Origin: Rhyzopertha dominica
Taxonomy: Eukaryota > Arthropoda > Insecta > Coleoptera > Bostrichidae
Length of the DNA: 64,000 nt
Direction: 5' to 3'
Assembly: GCA_025024175.1 (NCBI GenBank)
Contig: QCXZ01000137.1
Location: 4,092,001 to 4,156,000, forward strand
Part shown: positions 13,334 to 25,655 of the stretch, piece after piece
Layout: each line of letters opens with the position of its first letter
Numbering within the stretch: position 1 is the stretch's first letter
The notes under the pieces: model-generated
Told to the model about the DNA's origin: nothing
The model's input: only the letters and a program-made list of their open reading frames with translations
The model's database searches: none
Program-made: the position numbers and the translations under genes

Positions 13334-13572
13334 TTAACTCTCTGTAAATGGTACGCGTAGTAGTAGTTTAATGAAAGCTTTACATGGAACTACTTGGCAT
13401 AGCTTAAGTAACAGACCCCCTTTCCACAAAACAGTGTCATATGCAACAGTTAAATCACTGAATGCGGCAGACGTTTTAAGTTTTTTTCTGGACTGCTTTA
13501 TCATTAAAGATGGTGAGAGATAGCACTTAATCTTTGTGGCATAAATCCAGCTTATTATACAGGTATAATGGT
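13334..13572 (-). pseudogene. LINE reverse transcriptase palm fragment
   Basis: On the minus strand the frame reads SAAFSDLTVAYDTVLWKGG then LLLKLCQVVPC. This is the RT motif A region (FxDLxxAYDxVxxxxLLxKL) of a non-LTR element. Only about 50 codons are recognisable. The fragment ends where the THAP element copy B begins, so it may have been cut by that insertion. Confidence 0.6.
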
Positions 13573-14822
13573 AAAAGCCGTAATTGGGTATTATCACTTT
13601 TTTTCGACAATTACGTAAAATGAATCTTGAAGTGCATATATATCGTACGCCATGTTAAAAATACAAAAAAAAATATTTGTAGGTAGAGAATTTCACGTCT
13701 GAAATTCGAATCTTAGGAGTCACCGCCAAAACGCTTCTATCCAAGGTTATTCAACTCGTGACGTCAAGTGTCATGTAAACATTACCGAGGAGCGTGCTGG
13801 TTAATGGTGTATTATCATTGATGTATTGGAAAAGCTTTTGTGTGGTGTTTATTGAAAGGACGGTGTAAGAGGTGGCACCAAAAAGTGATTTGTGTAGTTT
13901 TACAAGCATCTATTATGTATGGAAAACAAAACAAGTGTTGTTTTGTACATGGTTATAAAAGTACTGCAGTCAGACAGCTAACAAAATTTATGTAACCTTT
14001 CCTCGAGATTACCAACGTATGAAAAAGTTGTTTCTGTTGTGAAGATCATCTTAATTGTTTGCTGTATGTTTTATTATTCTTTTTGGGGTTATAAGTGTTT
14101 ACAATTCAGTTTCCATTTTGTCATAACTTGAAGAGGATATGAAAAATTATATGCGTTTTAAGCTGATAGAGGAAAATGTTATAATAAAGAACGACGTTGT
14201 TCCCCATATATTCGACTGTTAGCCAGACCGGAAATGGCAATTTATATTTATTCTGACCTCTAGAATAAATGTTAAGTTTAGGGTACGTTTTTGATTCTTA
14301 CATTTTTATGTTTACAAATGGTATGTTTTCAACAACCCACTGTGATCAAATTATCAATGCTACGCTAATTTGATAAAAAGTCCACTTATGCCGTTGCTTT
14401 TGCTTTTACGTTCCTCATCTCCGCCGCGCTGAACCGCTCGTCGCTGTACACAAATTACATAACAATGAACATGCCTTCAGAAGTCGTAACTCATAAGTAT
14501 TTCACTTTTTCTTGGCGTATTTTAATTTGCTTGTCACAAAATTAACGCAAACAACAAACTGATAAATTGACGGGCTGAGGCTGACGCGTGACGAGCTGAC
14601 CCCAGATATAAACAAGCGGCCATTTACAAGACACCTGACGTCACGGCCAATATGTTCGCGTTTTGGCGGTCCCTTTAAATATTAACGTTTTTAATATTAA
14701 AAATACACCTTACGATTCATTTTTTCGAATTTATAAGCTGTCAGAGGTGTTTTGTGGATTAGATGCTATCTATTAATATGCAATTTAATAAAATATAAAT
14801 ACGTGGCAAATACCCAATTGGA
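13573..14822 (+). mobile_element. THAP-carrying TIR element, copy B (both ends present)
   Basis: The outer ends are imperfect inverted repeats: AATTGGGTATT at 13,573 and AAATACCCAATT at about 14,811-14,822. Inner matching blocks are GTCACCGCCAAAACGC with GTGACGTCAAGTGTCATGTA on the left and their complements near 14,625-14,680. The plus strand (about 13,920-14,220) carries the THAP-like frame in broken form: NKCCFVHGYKST, PRDYQRMKK after a frameshift, FCCEDHLN, an apparent intron, and KNDVVPHIFDC. A stretch of about 9 codons (KAPRRDMPK in copy A) is deleted here. It is inverted relative to copy A. THAP domains are the DNA-binding part of P-element-type transposases; none of the catalytic part is present. 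Confidence 0.65.
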
Positions 14823-16102
14823 AGAGCCTATTGGTGACTTTTGCGTAAAAACAGAATCAGATGCCTTACTTGCTATTTATGAGTTTTATCTATTTTAGGA
14901 TTTGATAGTTGTTTGGATCTTTTAGCTATGTATTTCGGGTTAGGACTGATAAAGCATTCTGTTTGCAATTTGGATCCACTATCCATTTTCCTTAATCAAT
15001 TCCATGCTGTTCGCCTACTGTGTGTGAAGTTAACGTGTCAAGTGTTTTCCTCCACCATCACCATCACCACCATTTTCCGGCGTCAGTTAATGAGTTTTTT
15101 GTTCATCCATTTCTTGAGCTTTTGTTTCTGCTGGTAATGTGAACATATCCATTACCACTGGGCAGTTAAAGATGCGAACTTCAGACCAGCACACCTGGAT
15201 TTCTCAAAGTGTACTAGAGCTGGAAAAATCGGTAAATTTCAGAAAGATTGAAGCTTGCTCGATTGGCATCGTTTTGTATAATACTTTCGCCGGAAGCTTA
15301 TCCGATAATTCATTGTAGTTGTTGGCCAGACAGTTGCTCCATTTCCCGATTAGTGCAAATCGCGGTATCTGTCGTGGAACACTTGTTTACCGGCAGAGAC
15401 CAACGGCAGCCAAGCATGCCGACCATTTGTTGCTGTCATTTACTGCTAGCCGGCACTGGTCTCTCGCTGTTTTAGTGTTTATAAATTAGATCTGTTTCGC
15501 CTACGGCCACCTCGCCTGCAATTGCAGTTTCGGTAATTACCGACTCGCTATTGTTCTATTTTAGATGGTTACGGTGTATTACGAAATCAGAGGTCGTGGT
15601 ATTGCGAGGAAGACGCGAATTAAACTATAAACTACACTCACCGGTACGAAAGACGGAATTGTATCACTCAACGATGCTTTTTGATTTATTAGCTTTATTA
15701 TTGCAATATTTAAAAAAGTAAGTAGACAATTGAAGGTTTCTCTTGACGAAACAAACTGCTTTATACGAAACTTCACAAACTAAAANCTGGAAGCAGTTTT
15801 TAAGTTGAAACAGCGGCGGTAATCAAAGAAAGAACTGAACAATATGTTTCCCAACGATATCAAGTATCCAGTAGCACTAGACATCCTATTTTTGCATGTT
15901 TGTTTAAAACTGAAGCCTACACCAGACGACCTGGTTCCCAACGCGACTTCAGTTTGCCAGAAATTACGAACACCGGGACGAGAATGAATGGAAGCGCGTT
16001 TCGCTTGCTGATGAGCCAAGGTTTAGCATGCGATCTCTAAATGGTCGTGAGACAGAATTCGGTGATGTTCTGCAAGATTTTGTTGTACCTTATGCTATCA
16101 TT
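14823..16102. other. Unassigned sequence
   Basis: There are several short frames without recognisable motifs, such as 15,248-15,475 plus and 15,780-16,019 minus. An isolated N is at 15,786. Confidence 0.4.
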
Positions 16103-16333
16103 ATAGCTCATCAGTGCAGTTTAGGTCTAGTGCAGACACCACGGCACTGAACTGGTTCTGCTTATATACCAACGCTTGGTATGATGCAAATAAGAATTTA
16201 GACGGCATTGCCATCTGTCAGCATTACACTGACATGATGCCTTTAGGAAGTAGTACCCGTTAAGGCAGCTAGATGGCTTTGTCATCACGTCAGTGTAATG
16301 CTGACAGATGGCATTGCATTCCAAATTCTTAAT
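16103..16333 (+). mobile_element. MITE family 3, copy 1
   Basis: This segment starts GCTCATCAGTGCAGTTTAGG and contains a hairpin in which ATGCCATCTGTCAGCATTAC is repeated inverted about 80 bp later. The complement of 61,989-62,166 matches it along its length, and a partial copy lies at 47,448-47,565. There is no coding capacity. Confidence 0.75.
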
Positions 16334-17149
16334 TAACAATAATAATTTTTGCCAGCTAATTGTACCTGCTAATACCCTTTTGTTTGTGTTTAAGATATTA
16401 CTAAAATAAAACATCACAAATAGTTACAGTTTCATTTAAGACACGTAGATTTAGTGAAAGAGAGGCCGCTTTAATTCGTGTGCCCTCTTGAGCACAAAAC
16501 GTGACGCCAGACATGAATCGCTACACTGTAGCAATTTATTCCGTCGCCAGTCCATATACAAGAACAAGTGGTCAAGCCGAACAAATAGTTGACATATTAC
16601 GCACGCCGTTTACTAGCGTTTTTTACAATAGCTGCCCTTTGTACAGGACAAATAAAAATCGAGACGTGGAAATATGAACTTCCTTAGTTCAGGTAGAAAA
16701 GCTGGTTTATTGTTTGGACTCACGCAACCACAAGAATAAAACCACCTGGAACATTTCGATATTGTTTAGCAGAGATTTCTTTTCTGATTGAAACGAATAT
16801 CATGACATCTCGCTTTCACAAATGTAAAGTCCAAGAACGGGAATCTGGCGTCTCAAAAAGTAGTGTTAATCGGACTGTTAAAATCCATAAATTTTATCCT
16901 TAATATATAAAACTTCTCCAAGAATTAAACGACCATGATTTGGATCAACGCTTATGGTTTTGCCAAAATTACTTTTAGCCTTAACCCTTCCAGTATGATG
17001 CCCTTCTGATAAAAAAAATGAAATTTTAAGCACATGTGTTTCAGCGTCAAAAGTTTATGCGGTATACCAAATTTTACGTTATCTCCCTTATAAAAATGTT
17101 TATATAGAGGTATACGAGGGTGAATGCTTTCAGCATCCATAATATAAGG
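16334..17149. other. Unassigned sequence
   Basis: No recognisable gene. The minus frame at 16,952-17,140 has no known motif. Confidence 0.4.
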
Positions 17150-17265
17150 CTTGTGTCAGGCAAATTTTGAGGTTCTTCGTCTATGACAAAGATTACAGGT
17201 GTAATCGACTAATAACTTTTTGTCAGTACTTTCAAGAATCTACCGAGAAAATATTATCTTATTTT
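17150..17265 (+). mobile_element. Penelope-like element 3' end or pLTR scrap
   Basis: This about 115 bp segment (GAGGTTCTTCGTCTATGACA onwards, then TTTTTGTCAGTACTTTCAAGA) matches 37,207-37,330, where it lies downstream of a Penelope GIY-YIG coding end. It is also related to the minus strand of 34,715-34,800. No coding part remains. Confidence 0.6.
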
Positions 17266-18482
17266 ATAGCAGTGTCTAGCAAATGTCGAAACCTGAATTA
17301 GTGTTTATAAAAATGACAAGCAATAAGCTGCACTATATGTTTATGCATAAAGAAGTCGAACAATGCTAGTACTACTATCAACGGCTATATGACTTTATTA
17401 TATTAGATTTAAATTTTTAAGTTCCTTCTTTTTTTTAATGCTTTTTGTTCGCGCGTTATTTGTAATACGGAGCACCTACCTGCACTCTCGCGAACTACGT
17501 GAATTTGCCCAATTTAAACACAGTGGCAAGTAAATGAAACGATCGTAGATGTTTACAAGGTGATTTAATGAACACTTTATTTACAACTTAAAAACTACCG
17601 AATTATATGAATTTTACTGTGATGTGAATTTTGGGTGTGACCGTTACAAAAGTTTATGTGTGGATCTTTCGCGCACGATGTCACACCCTCGAGATCTATG
17701 TGAAGACTCTCTTCTGGTATTGTCGTTTTGTCCTTAAAACACGTTCCAACACGATTTCTTGAGACAATAGGAAAATAGTTAATACAACAAACCAAAATGT
17801 AGATCGCTTTATTTTTTTTAAGCCCAGGCCCACTAAACCAACTCCCCTAATTAAATTAAACACCCTGATGATTGATAAAAATCCTACAAACCTCGCACTG
17901 CGAACGATCGTCGAAACCGAGTCGGTTCTCTTAAAGCCAGGTTAATTTTTAATCACGTTCTCCGCGCGTCCATTGTATTTGCAGCAGAATATGGTCAATG
18001 CACGCGGTCTCGGAACCATAAAGACGGCGTATACCATATTTGGATGGCTTACAATCGGTGTTCGCTGGCCGTTGCCCAAAAGAACTACCGCTATGGGTCC
18101 TGACCCGTTTTCGTTACGTAATGACGCGGAGCGTTTGGGATCTCGTAAATTGTACTCCTAAACGCTTAAAATTATACTGAGAAAATTAATTTTTATTTAC
18201 CAACGGTTGCTTTATTATTATTATTATTATTATTAAATCTTGAATCGATGGATAAGCGTGAAAATAATTATATAGTGCTAAAAGCTTTACGATTTTAAGG
18301 CTGAGGCCTTTCAGTTTCGTCATTTTTATTACTATACTTATTTATTTATGTATATAGTTATGTTTCCCACGCTAAATGGACCCTGCTAAATACACTAAAA
18401 CAGTCATTTTATGAAAGTCAGTTAAAAATCTTACAAGAATGTGGTCGTATTAACAAAGTATAATTTGTCATTTTGGGTTGAA
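17266..18482. other. Unassigned sequence
   Basis: I see nothing recognisable except a short (TTA)8 run at 18,211-18,235. Confidence 0.45.
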
Positions 18483-19260
18483 GGCTTTCGTGGTTGTTGT
18501 CGATGAGCTGTTGCTTTCCGGGCTGGTTCCTACCTTGTTTGTTTGGCCTTGACGTTTCGACATTCATGTCGGGCTCTTCCTCAGCAGTAGCTCTGAAACT
18601 GAAGTGTCTTAGTCTGCTCTGGTATTTATACCCGTCCGGTTCATCAAGCGTGAGCGTTGTTAAATGTAACTGATTTCCATATTCCAGGTAATTGTTCGGA
18701 TTCTTCTAAATTTCCGCCAGAAAAAAATTAAAAATATCAAACTGGATGCGCAAGACATCTTAGTAAGCTTTGATATCACNCCACTTTTCACTANGATACC
18801 ACTGGACGATGCCTTAAGGGAGCTGAAGAAACGTCTTCAAGAATAAGTCTTGGATGCAGAACTAGTCCATCTGGCAAAGATCTGTCTGAAATGTACTTTC
18901 TTCAAGTTCCAGGAGGAATACTACGAGCAGATAGATCGCTTTCTTCGCTTATAGCCAACGTTTACTTGGAAGCCTTCGAGACAGCTGCATTGGCCTTAAA
19001 TCTGAGTGTTGGTTCAGACAAGTGGCCGTCTGGCCGCATGGAGGACAGACCATAAAGGAGTTCCTGTACCATCTAAGTCACCTTGCTTAAAAACAAAGAG
19101 TCATCATCACGCTGATACAACTAGCGAAGATAATCAGTGAACCAGACCACCTAGAAGAGGAATTAGAACATCTATGCAGAGCACTGCAGAAGAACGGGAT
19201 TCCTAAGGAACGGGTTGACGGATTGACACGTGACTTAAAAAATAAAAGCTTATGAAGTTA
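18483..19260 (+). pseudogene. Penelope-like element RT core, decayed, with inverted pLTR scrap
   Basis: The plus strand from about 18,735 reads KLDAQDILVSFDITPLFT, then IPLDDALRELKKRLQE, then FFKFQEEYYEQ. An internal deletion follows, then SLIANVYLEAFE, traces of a WPHG block, and KIISEPDHLEEELEHLCRAL to about 19,250. This is the order of Penelope-like RT motifs (VSFDVxxLFTxVP, FxxxxYEQ, SPxIANxYMExFE, then the C-terminal part). The GVAMGSP block and YVDD are lost, and several stops are present. At 18,545-18,600, on the opposite strand, CTGAGGA...GACATGAATGTCGAAACGTC resembles the hammerhead-like region found in Penelope pLTRs. Ns are at 18,780 and 18,794. Confidence 0.65.
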
Positions 19261-21344
19261 CCTGAAGTATAAACTGAAAAATTTAAACATGTAAGGGGGT
19301 AATAAATGTTCGTTGATTAATAAATAATTAATTGCTGTTAATTAAATAAACATGGGACGTATTCGCATAAGAATACCAGTAAATAACATACCAAAACAAA
19401 GAAAATCCAATACACTCCCTCCACCTCGTTCATGACATCCAGAAATTAATCAATCAATGGCTTTTTGTGGACCAAATGGAGTATTCGTTCAATCAGTAAA
19501 CACCGGAAACAAACAGAACATTCTTTTACTGTACTGAATTGCACAACCAAATTTAGATAACTCACCGGGGGGCAACGATGCCCCCAGGCTAGTCACAAAG
19601 TGTCTTCTCGCCTGGGCCCCCTCTTCTTATTTCCACTTTTGGCCTAATTTCCTAGGTTATTAAACAAAACAATAGTTTTCAACAACTACTAACTATTCTA
19701 CCAAGCAGCCGCATCGGCAAGCGATAGCGCATGCATGTGAGTTTCTGACCATCACAAGGTCTCCTCAGAAGTGCCCATTCTGAGATCAACATCGAGGGTC
19801 ATACACTGCGATGCGTCAAGGGGTTATCCTTAACCCCAGGCACACCAGTTGTCGATTTGAGTATCGGACATTAACTGGACCGACGGTATACCAAATACCA
19901 TCGGTTCCCCCGTTGCTGGCAGGGCTCCCAGATACCAGAATCATACAACAATCTCAAAAACTGTCCCAGTTTGGTAGCAACATAAAAACCTGACGTCAGG
20001 ACTTTCAACAACAAAAATGCTACCCTTTGAATCTCTCAAAGAGACAACAATCGAAATACCTTTCAGTACTCACTACTATAGTACTTTTAATCCGGTAATA
20101 CTCCAATTGTCCATCAACTCTGGTCCAGCCACAAAACAAAGGAACAATCACCACTAAGAATTAACCAACTAACATATTCCAGCACCCTACTCATACTAAT
20201 GTCGCGCTGCTCCGAAAAGGGTCTCGCCCAGAGGTTTCTTTCTTGTAAACAAAACATAACTCATCTGAACTGTCGGTTCATTCATGACTTAATAAACATA
20301 TAGTCAAAATAATCTTATAATAGAACTTTAAGTCAATATGGGTATAAATCAATAACGAAAATAAAATAAAATAGATATTAATAAAAGTAAATCTACTTAT
20401 TAGAATAGAATTAAACAAGGGAAAAAATGTTGCCTTACAAACAATCGCTTTCGTTGACAAAGTAACAAAGATATGATCTCAAAACTCAAATTAGAAAAAT
20501 GTGGATAATTTTGCTACTGAAATTTAAACAAAATGCTTATCGTTCTTTATTGGTCGGATGATTTTCAGAAGTTTCATCTAATACCTTTCAAAGTAGCGGC
20601 AGTGGCGCATTCTTGTATAAATATTCAAGATGTTATTCTGTCAAGTAGTATGCTGCAAAATATCTTTAATCTCAGACTTGATAGTGGCGTAATCCACAGT
20701 TATGATTCAAAATGGCATGCTGTTTACTTAGTTCAAAAACATTTTTTTCGTATAAACAAGGAAATTTATTGATGATATCCACGAGGTGCAGGTGTCATTA
20801 ATTTATACCCCAACCCAAGGTCGAGGCTACATCGCACACTCGGAATACAAACAACGGAACCATTCTCCGGGGCCGGCCCATTCAAGCGTCGTCAATGAAA
20901 ATGACGTGGCATTTTCCCAGCTTTCCAGCCATCGATTGATGCGGCCTTCGCGTATGGCTCCAAAGGAACCACGGAACACGAGTCAAGTTCAACGTATCCG
21001 CATGTTTGGGCCACTTGTTTCGCAATTGGTAAACAATCTCGGGCTAGACGAGATCGTTTTTTGTTTTGGGATTATTATAGCGCGGCGAGGTTGCCAAATA
21101 TTCGCTAAAGAGTTGTTATGACTAGCAGCCGAATTTGGAATTCTTTTAATAATTGGGAAAAATACTGCTTCATTTTTAACAGCATACACTATCGGAAAAA
21201 TATAGAAATTAATGTGTAGTACTTGCAAACAAATTGTGATGGCTCTAACTGTGTTATTATTAATATCATCATAGGAGGCTACTGCCTTTAATGTTGTCAG
21301 ACTCAAAAAGGTGCTTTTTGCACTGGAATTGTAAATAAAGGGTT
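19261..21344. other. Unassigned sequence with a GC-richer block at 19,540-20,020
   Basis: The block at 19,540-20,020 is unusually GC-rich for this intergenic DNA and could be a 5' untranslated part of a retroelement or single-copy DNA. The frames at 20,533-20,772 and 20,786-21,121 (plus) show no recognisable domain. Confidence 0.35.
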
Positions 21345-21840
21345 ACCTATGTTATGACGACAAAAGTAAGGCAACATTCTGATTTTTTTAAAATTTAGTT
21401 TAACATTAGCAGTTCATCGTGTGCAATAATAGCCATTCTAACCGGTACACCAATGTTAAAAGAGTGGCAAATTTTTCAACAATATAACGACCCAAAACAC
21501 ACTTCCGTATTAGTCAGTGAATGGTTTCGAAATAATAGTGTCCAAGTTTCACCAGGTCCTACCCAGTCACCAGACCTCAACCCAATTGAGACGAAAAATA
21601 ACGTTTTCGTCCAAATTATATGCCATAAATTATTGATTTCTATTTATTTATTTAACCTTCAGTGTTGTGCAGTGTTGAGTGCATGCTGTATCAAATAAAA
21701 ATTGATTTCAAAATATTTTCTGTAATATTGCCTTAGTTTTGTCACATTTAATTTGGACTTTTTTTAAATTTGGAGCTGATAATGTCTCATGATTACTTAC
21801 CCATAACTATCCATTCTCAACATCCTTTTGTCCGGTAGTG
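21345..21840 (+). pseudogene. Tc1-like transposon, internally deleted
   Basis: The plus strand at about 21,460-21,590 encodes the end of a Tc1-type DDE transposase: WQIFQQYNDPKHTS, where the catalytic Asp of the usual QQDNDPKHTS is altered to Tyr, and QSPDLNPIE with the terminal catalytic Glu. The right end reads inward as CACTACCGGACAAAAGGATG at 21,840. A copy of the subterminal GACAAAAGTAAGGCAA sits near 21,358, so nearly the whole N-terminal half is deleted. Confidence 0.75.
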
Positions 21841-23649
21841 TAGAAACTTGATAAGTAGATATTCTAACTTTCATATGTAAGTATTTCTTCCATTTTTTAC
21901 GAATTTGTTACATCTGCATACTTGGCTAAGTTCAACTATTAAGTAAGTTGCAACCAATTGACTGTCAGCACTGGTTTTATTAAATTTAATCCTTACTCAT
22001 GCCCAGTTCCAAACTTTTTCGTTTTACTATTTCTGTATGTACCCCTGGTACTTCAAACTACTACATAGATTTTCTGCATTGGTGTTAATTCAGAAACATG
22101 AAACAATTCTTCCTAATTGGGAATCCCATATTACAAAAAGATGTAGCAAATATATAGTTTAATTACGGTTAGACAACAATTCAAACTCTTGTTCCGCTTG
22201 GTTGTATTAAAAGTAGCCAATTGTGACATTTAAAGAAAAATTGGCACAGTTAAGTGATATTCTTAGCTTAGATTTTGATATAGTTGTCTAGATTTCTCCA
22301 ATAATCACGCTTATGCGTGCTTATAAAGCAGTAGGTAGATAGTTTCGTGAAAATGGCAATTAGTAGACATTAAAGTTTGATTATTATTAGTTACCAAACC
22401 AAATATTTCCTTTTGCCTGCTTGAAATTGTATTTAAAAATATTGTTCTACTTTATTGGCTTACGAACCACGAATGAACAAATTTTCTTGAAACAGAAAAT
22501 AATTGAACACTCTGATATAAATTTGTAACGATCCACTGTTAATAATTTTTTAATAATTTGTGGCCTCTTTGACTACATATCGTTATTCTTCGTTTTCTAG
22601 ATGATCAAGATGCGCATTTTATTTTTAGACTGTTGTTTTTAGATTGTTGGTAAAAAAAAATACATTCAAATGCACTAATGTTGACCAGAAGTATGCATGT
22701 GTTGCTGAATCATCATTTTTTGACTGTACCACTGCTAGAATCCAATGATTTATTAACCATTTTTTCGGCAACACTGTATCCAAGATAATTTTGCGACGTT
22801 ACGTCACAGACATCTTGCGAATGTTAACGAACTGCACGCCAACGCCTGCTTTGAATTTCTAATTGGTCCGAGTCAGTAATGTCACCCTGACGACATAAAC
22901 GATATAAATTCATTCAGAAGTAGAAATTGACGACACATGTTATGCATCCTAAAAAACGTCGACCGCTTCAGCGAAATTTACATAATCAGCTCGATTAACT
23001 TGCGAGTTTCAGATATAACTGATAATGTCGACTAATTTACCCAAAAATAATTCAGTACAAATATATCAGTAAACAACTTTGAGTGTACATGTCGTAACTG
23101 TTACAAAATAATAGTACATCGAAATCGTTGAAATACGGCGCTATTTATTATTCCAATCCCCAAAGTCTAGTACAGGGTATAAAAACAGGTAGTCTTAAGT
23201 TGAATTTAGTTTGCCTATCAACTATTGTGCAGTTGTATATGTGGTAATATACACTCAACAATTCTTTGTCGAGTTTTACTTCAAACTGGAAAATATGACC
23301 GCACAACGAAACTACTCTAAAAACTGTACTACAGCAATACGTATTTACCAAAATGTTATCTGATAACGTCAGTATCCTGTTTTCAGCATATGAAGTGCGC
23401 GCTTGTGTCTTGTTCAAACTGTCACCTTACCAATACAAACATTACAGATTAATATTACCAAAATTTTAGAAATCTCATATTTTTGTGCAGAAGACGAAAA
23501 CCTGGCGAAATAGTATAAAAATTTGTTTCACAAAACGATCAGAGGGCGACAAATTAGTTCTTTTTAACATACTAACTATTAATTTGACACTTATATAACA
23601 TAAACAGAAAGATTAGTAGCTTGTTTTTTTTTATTAAACGTCAAGGGTA
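21841..23649. other. Unassigned AT-rich sequence
   Basis: I see nothing recognisable. The minus frame at 23,148-23,417 has no known motif. Confidence 0.45.
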
Positions 23650-25050
23650 TACAGGATGTTTCACAAATGATAATGACCCCGTCGAAATTATAAATGCAAC
23701 CCAAAATACATTTGTAGAGGTAACATTGATAATTGTTCATCGTCTTAAAAATATATAAAACGTAGAGAACTGTATAAATTCGTGAATTTTGACATAAACT
23801 TCAATCATTTGCTTTGAGTAAATTCGGTATTGTAAAACAAATTTTATTTTTGAAAAATGTTTATTCAATAACATTAATGTAAGCAATGCTCAAAATGTCG
23901 CCCTCCGCTGTTTTCACAAGCTTGAATTCGTGACCAAAACAATCTTTTAACATGCATTAACATTTCTGGAGTGATGGATCTACATGCATCATTTATTTTA
24001 TTTTCTAAATGATCAACATTTTTTAATTGGTGTTTAGTATACTTGCTCTTTTACTATTTCCCACAGAAAAAAATCCAAAGGAGTAAGGTCCGGGCTCCTC
24101 GGTGGGCAAGGATTAATTGAACCTCTTCCTATCCATCGGTCAGGAATAACCAAATCAAGATGATTTCGCACTATCCTATTATAATGCGCAGGTGCTCCAT
24201 CTTGTTGGAACCATAGATCTTGTCTTACTTGTAAATTTACATTTTCTTAAAAAATTTAGATAAGTATTGCAGTTTAATTTGATTCCCCAATATTCCGCAC
24301 CAGACATTCGTCGAGTAGATAGTTTGAAAATGTCCTTCTCGAATCCAACGTGGATTTTCTTGCGCATAATAATGCATGTTATGTTTGTTAACTCTACCAT
24401 TATTAAAAATCTTGCTTCATCTGAGAAGCAAATGTTGTCATCAAATCTCACATTCAAATTTTGATGTTCCCGAAAAAAGTTACAAAAACCCAGTCTTTTA
24501 GGATAATCTGTCTCCTTTAAGGCCTAAACCAATTGCAAGTGATACGGATGAAATTGATTGCCTTTAATTATTCGGTGTACTGAAGACAGACTAATACCGG
24601 TTGCTCTTGAGACTACCCATTGACTATTAGGAGGATTGTCGTCAATCATTTCCAATACTCTAATTTCATTGTCAGGGCCTGTTGCTGTTCTATCTCTTGA
24701 CTTTTTCAGTGGTGGCCAGTTTGTCCTTAAAGTTAATTCAAGTCTCTTGGAAATTGTATCGGCAGGAGCTCTTCTATTTGGAAAACGTTGTCTTTATAAA
24801 CGGGCAGCAGCGGAAGCATTTTTCTTGCATTCACCATAAATCAAAATCATATCTGTTTTTTCATCATTTGAATACATTTTGATTTTTAATAAATACAGTG
24901 ACAGGAACCATAGCGCATAGCCGTCATGGATTCCCAATTTATTTTTAAAATAATACCATTATGTAAAATAACCACATTAGCTATGAGAATGTATTTTGGG
25001 TTTCATTTTTAATTTCGTCAGGGTCATTATCTTTCGTGAAACATCCTGTA
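23650..25050 (-). mobile_element. DD41D mariner-type transposon, end-to-end copy
   Basis: The ends are matching inverted repeats: TACAGGATGTTTCACAAATG at the left, and GTGAAACATCCTGTA closing the right end at 25,050, with TA on both outer flanks. The element is about 1.4 kb, a normal size for the Tc1/mariner superfamily. Its single gene runs on the minus strand and is given separately. Copies of a related family lie at 38,894-40,028 and 54,836-56,623. Confidence 0.85.
23890..24877 (-). pseudogene. Mariner-superfamily transposase (DD41D), decayed
   Basis: The transposase would cut and reinsert the element it lies in. The start at 24,877 reads MYSNDEKTDMILIYGECKKN, a helix-turn-helix N-terminus common in this group. 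The NNNSQW...ATGISLSSVHRIIK second helix-turn-helix region follows. The catalytic part reads LWFQQDGAPAHYNRIVRNHL and later RSPDLTPLDFFLW. By my count 41 residues separate the second and third catalytic Asp, giving DD41D. Frameshifts and stops interrupt it several times, for example after ARL and after HLQLV. It is not functional. Confidence 0.8.
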
Positions 25051-25449
25051 TATGAACATCTAAAATAATATACATCAGTGTGATTTATTGTACAGTACTT
25101 TTTAGAGGCATTTTCTCTCTATTGAAGGAACATTTCTAACCCTAAATGACAACTTTCTCAGCCGTCCTTTTTTATAATGATATAAGTTACGATTCGAAAG
25201 TTTTGGGAAAAAATTAAGACGCTGCAAATTCTTATAAAAAGAGTTTTATATTGGTATCAAATTTTTAAACACACTCTCTTAACTGTCCTAATAATGTTCA
25301 TCAAGCCACTCAATTATAATAATGATAAAAAATGTCGGTATTAGATAGGAATTTTTAGACATTATTCTGATAATGCTCTTAATACGCAAATTATTATATT
25401 ACAGTTGATTTACCACAGCCACCCGTTACATAACATTTTTTTGTTTCAG
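25051..25449. other. Intron DNA upstream of the CH exon
   Basis: AT-rich, with no repeat recognised. It ends in a strong polypyrimidine tract and acceptor (TTTTTTTGTTTCAG at 25,436-25,449). Confidence 0.6.
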
Positions 25450-25655
25450 TTGGACAATATCAATTCCTGCCTAAACGCCCTGAAGGCTCAGCACGTGGCC
25501 GGCGTGGAAAATGTCTCCGGCCAGGACCTCAGGGACGGCCGCCTCAAGGCCATCCTAGCCCTATTCTTCGCCCTTTCCAGGCATAAGCAGGCGGCCAAGC
25601 AACGGGCGCAGGTTCAGCAGCAGCAGAATCAACTCGGAGAGATGACGCCTAACAG
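25450..25655 (+). CDS. sick: Neuron navigator (sickie/NAV) exon: end of CH domain
   Basis: This 206-nt exon encodes the second half of a calponin-homology domain. It starts LDNINSCLNALKAQ and includes DLRDGRLKAILALFFALSRH, the last helix block that is near-invariant in navigator proteins, followed by a Gln-rich tail. The CH domain of NAV/UNC-53/Sickie proteins links them to actin. In flies Sickie acts in axon growth through the Rac-cofilin pathway and has been linked to Relish signalling (family knowledge). The acceptor TTTGTTTCAG and donor CAG|GTAGGC are clear. It ends in phase 2 (AG), completed by G from the exon at 41,169 to give Arg. The first half of the CH domain and the start codon were not found in the 25 kb upstream, so they probably lie outside the window. 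The exon is far more GC-rich than its flanks. Confidence 0.92.

Noticed and set aside
1..14490. One giant Polinton/Maverick-type element bounded by the 0.95 kb inverted repeats
   Set aside because: The interior holds only LINE, Penelope and MITE debris, with no DNA polymerase, integrase, ATPase or capsid frames, and copy B has its own outer ends at 13,573 and 14,822.
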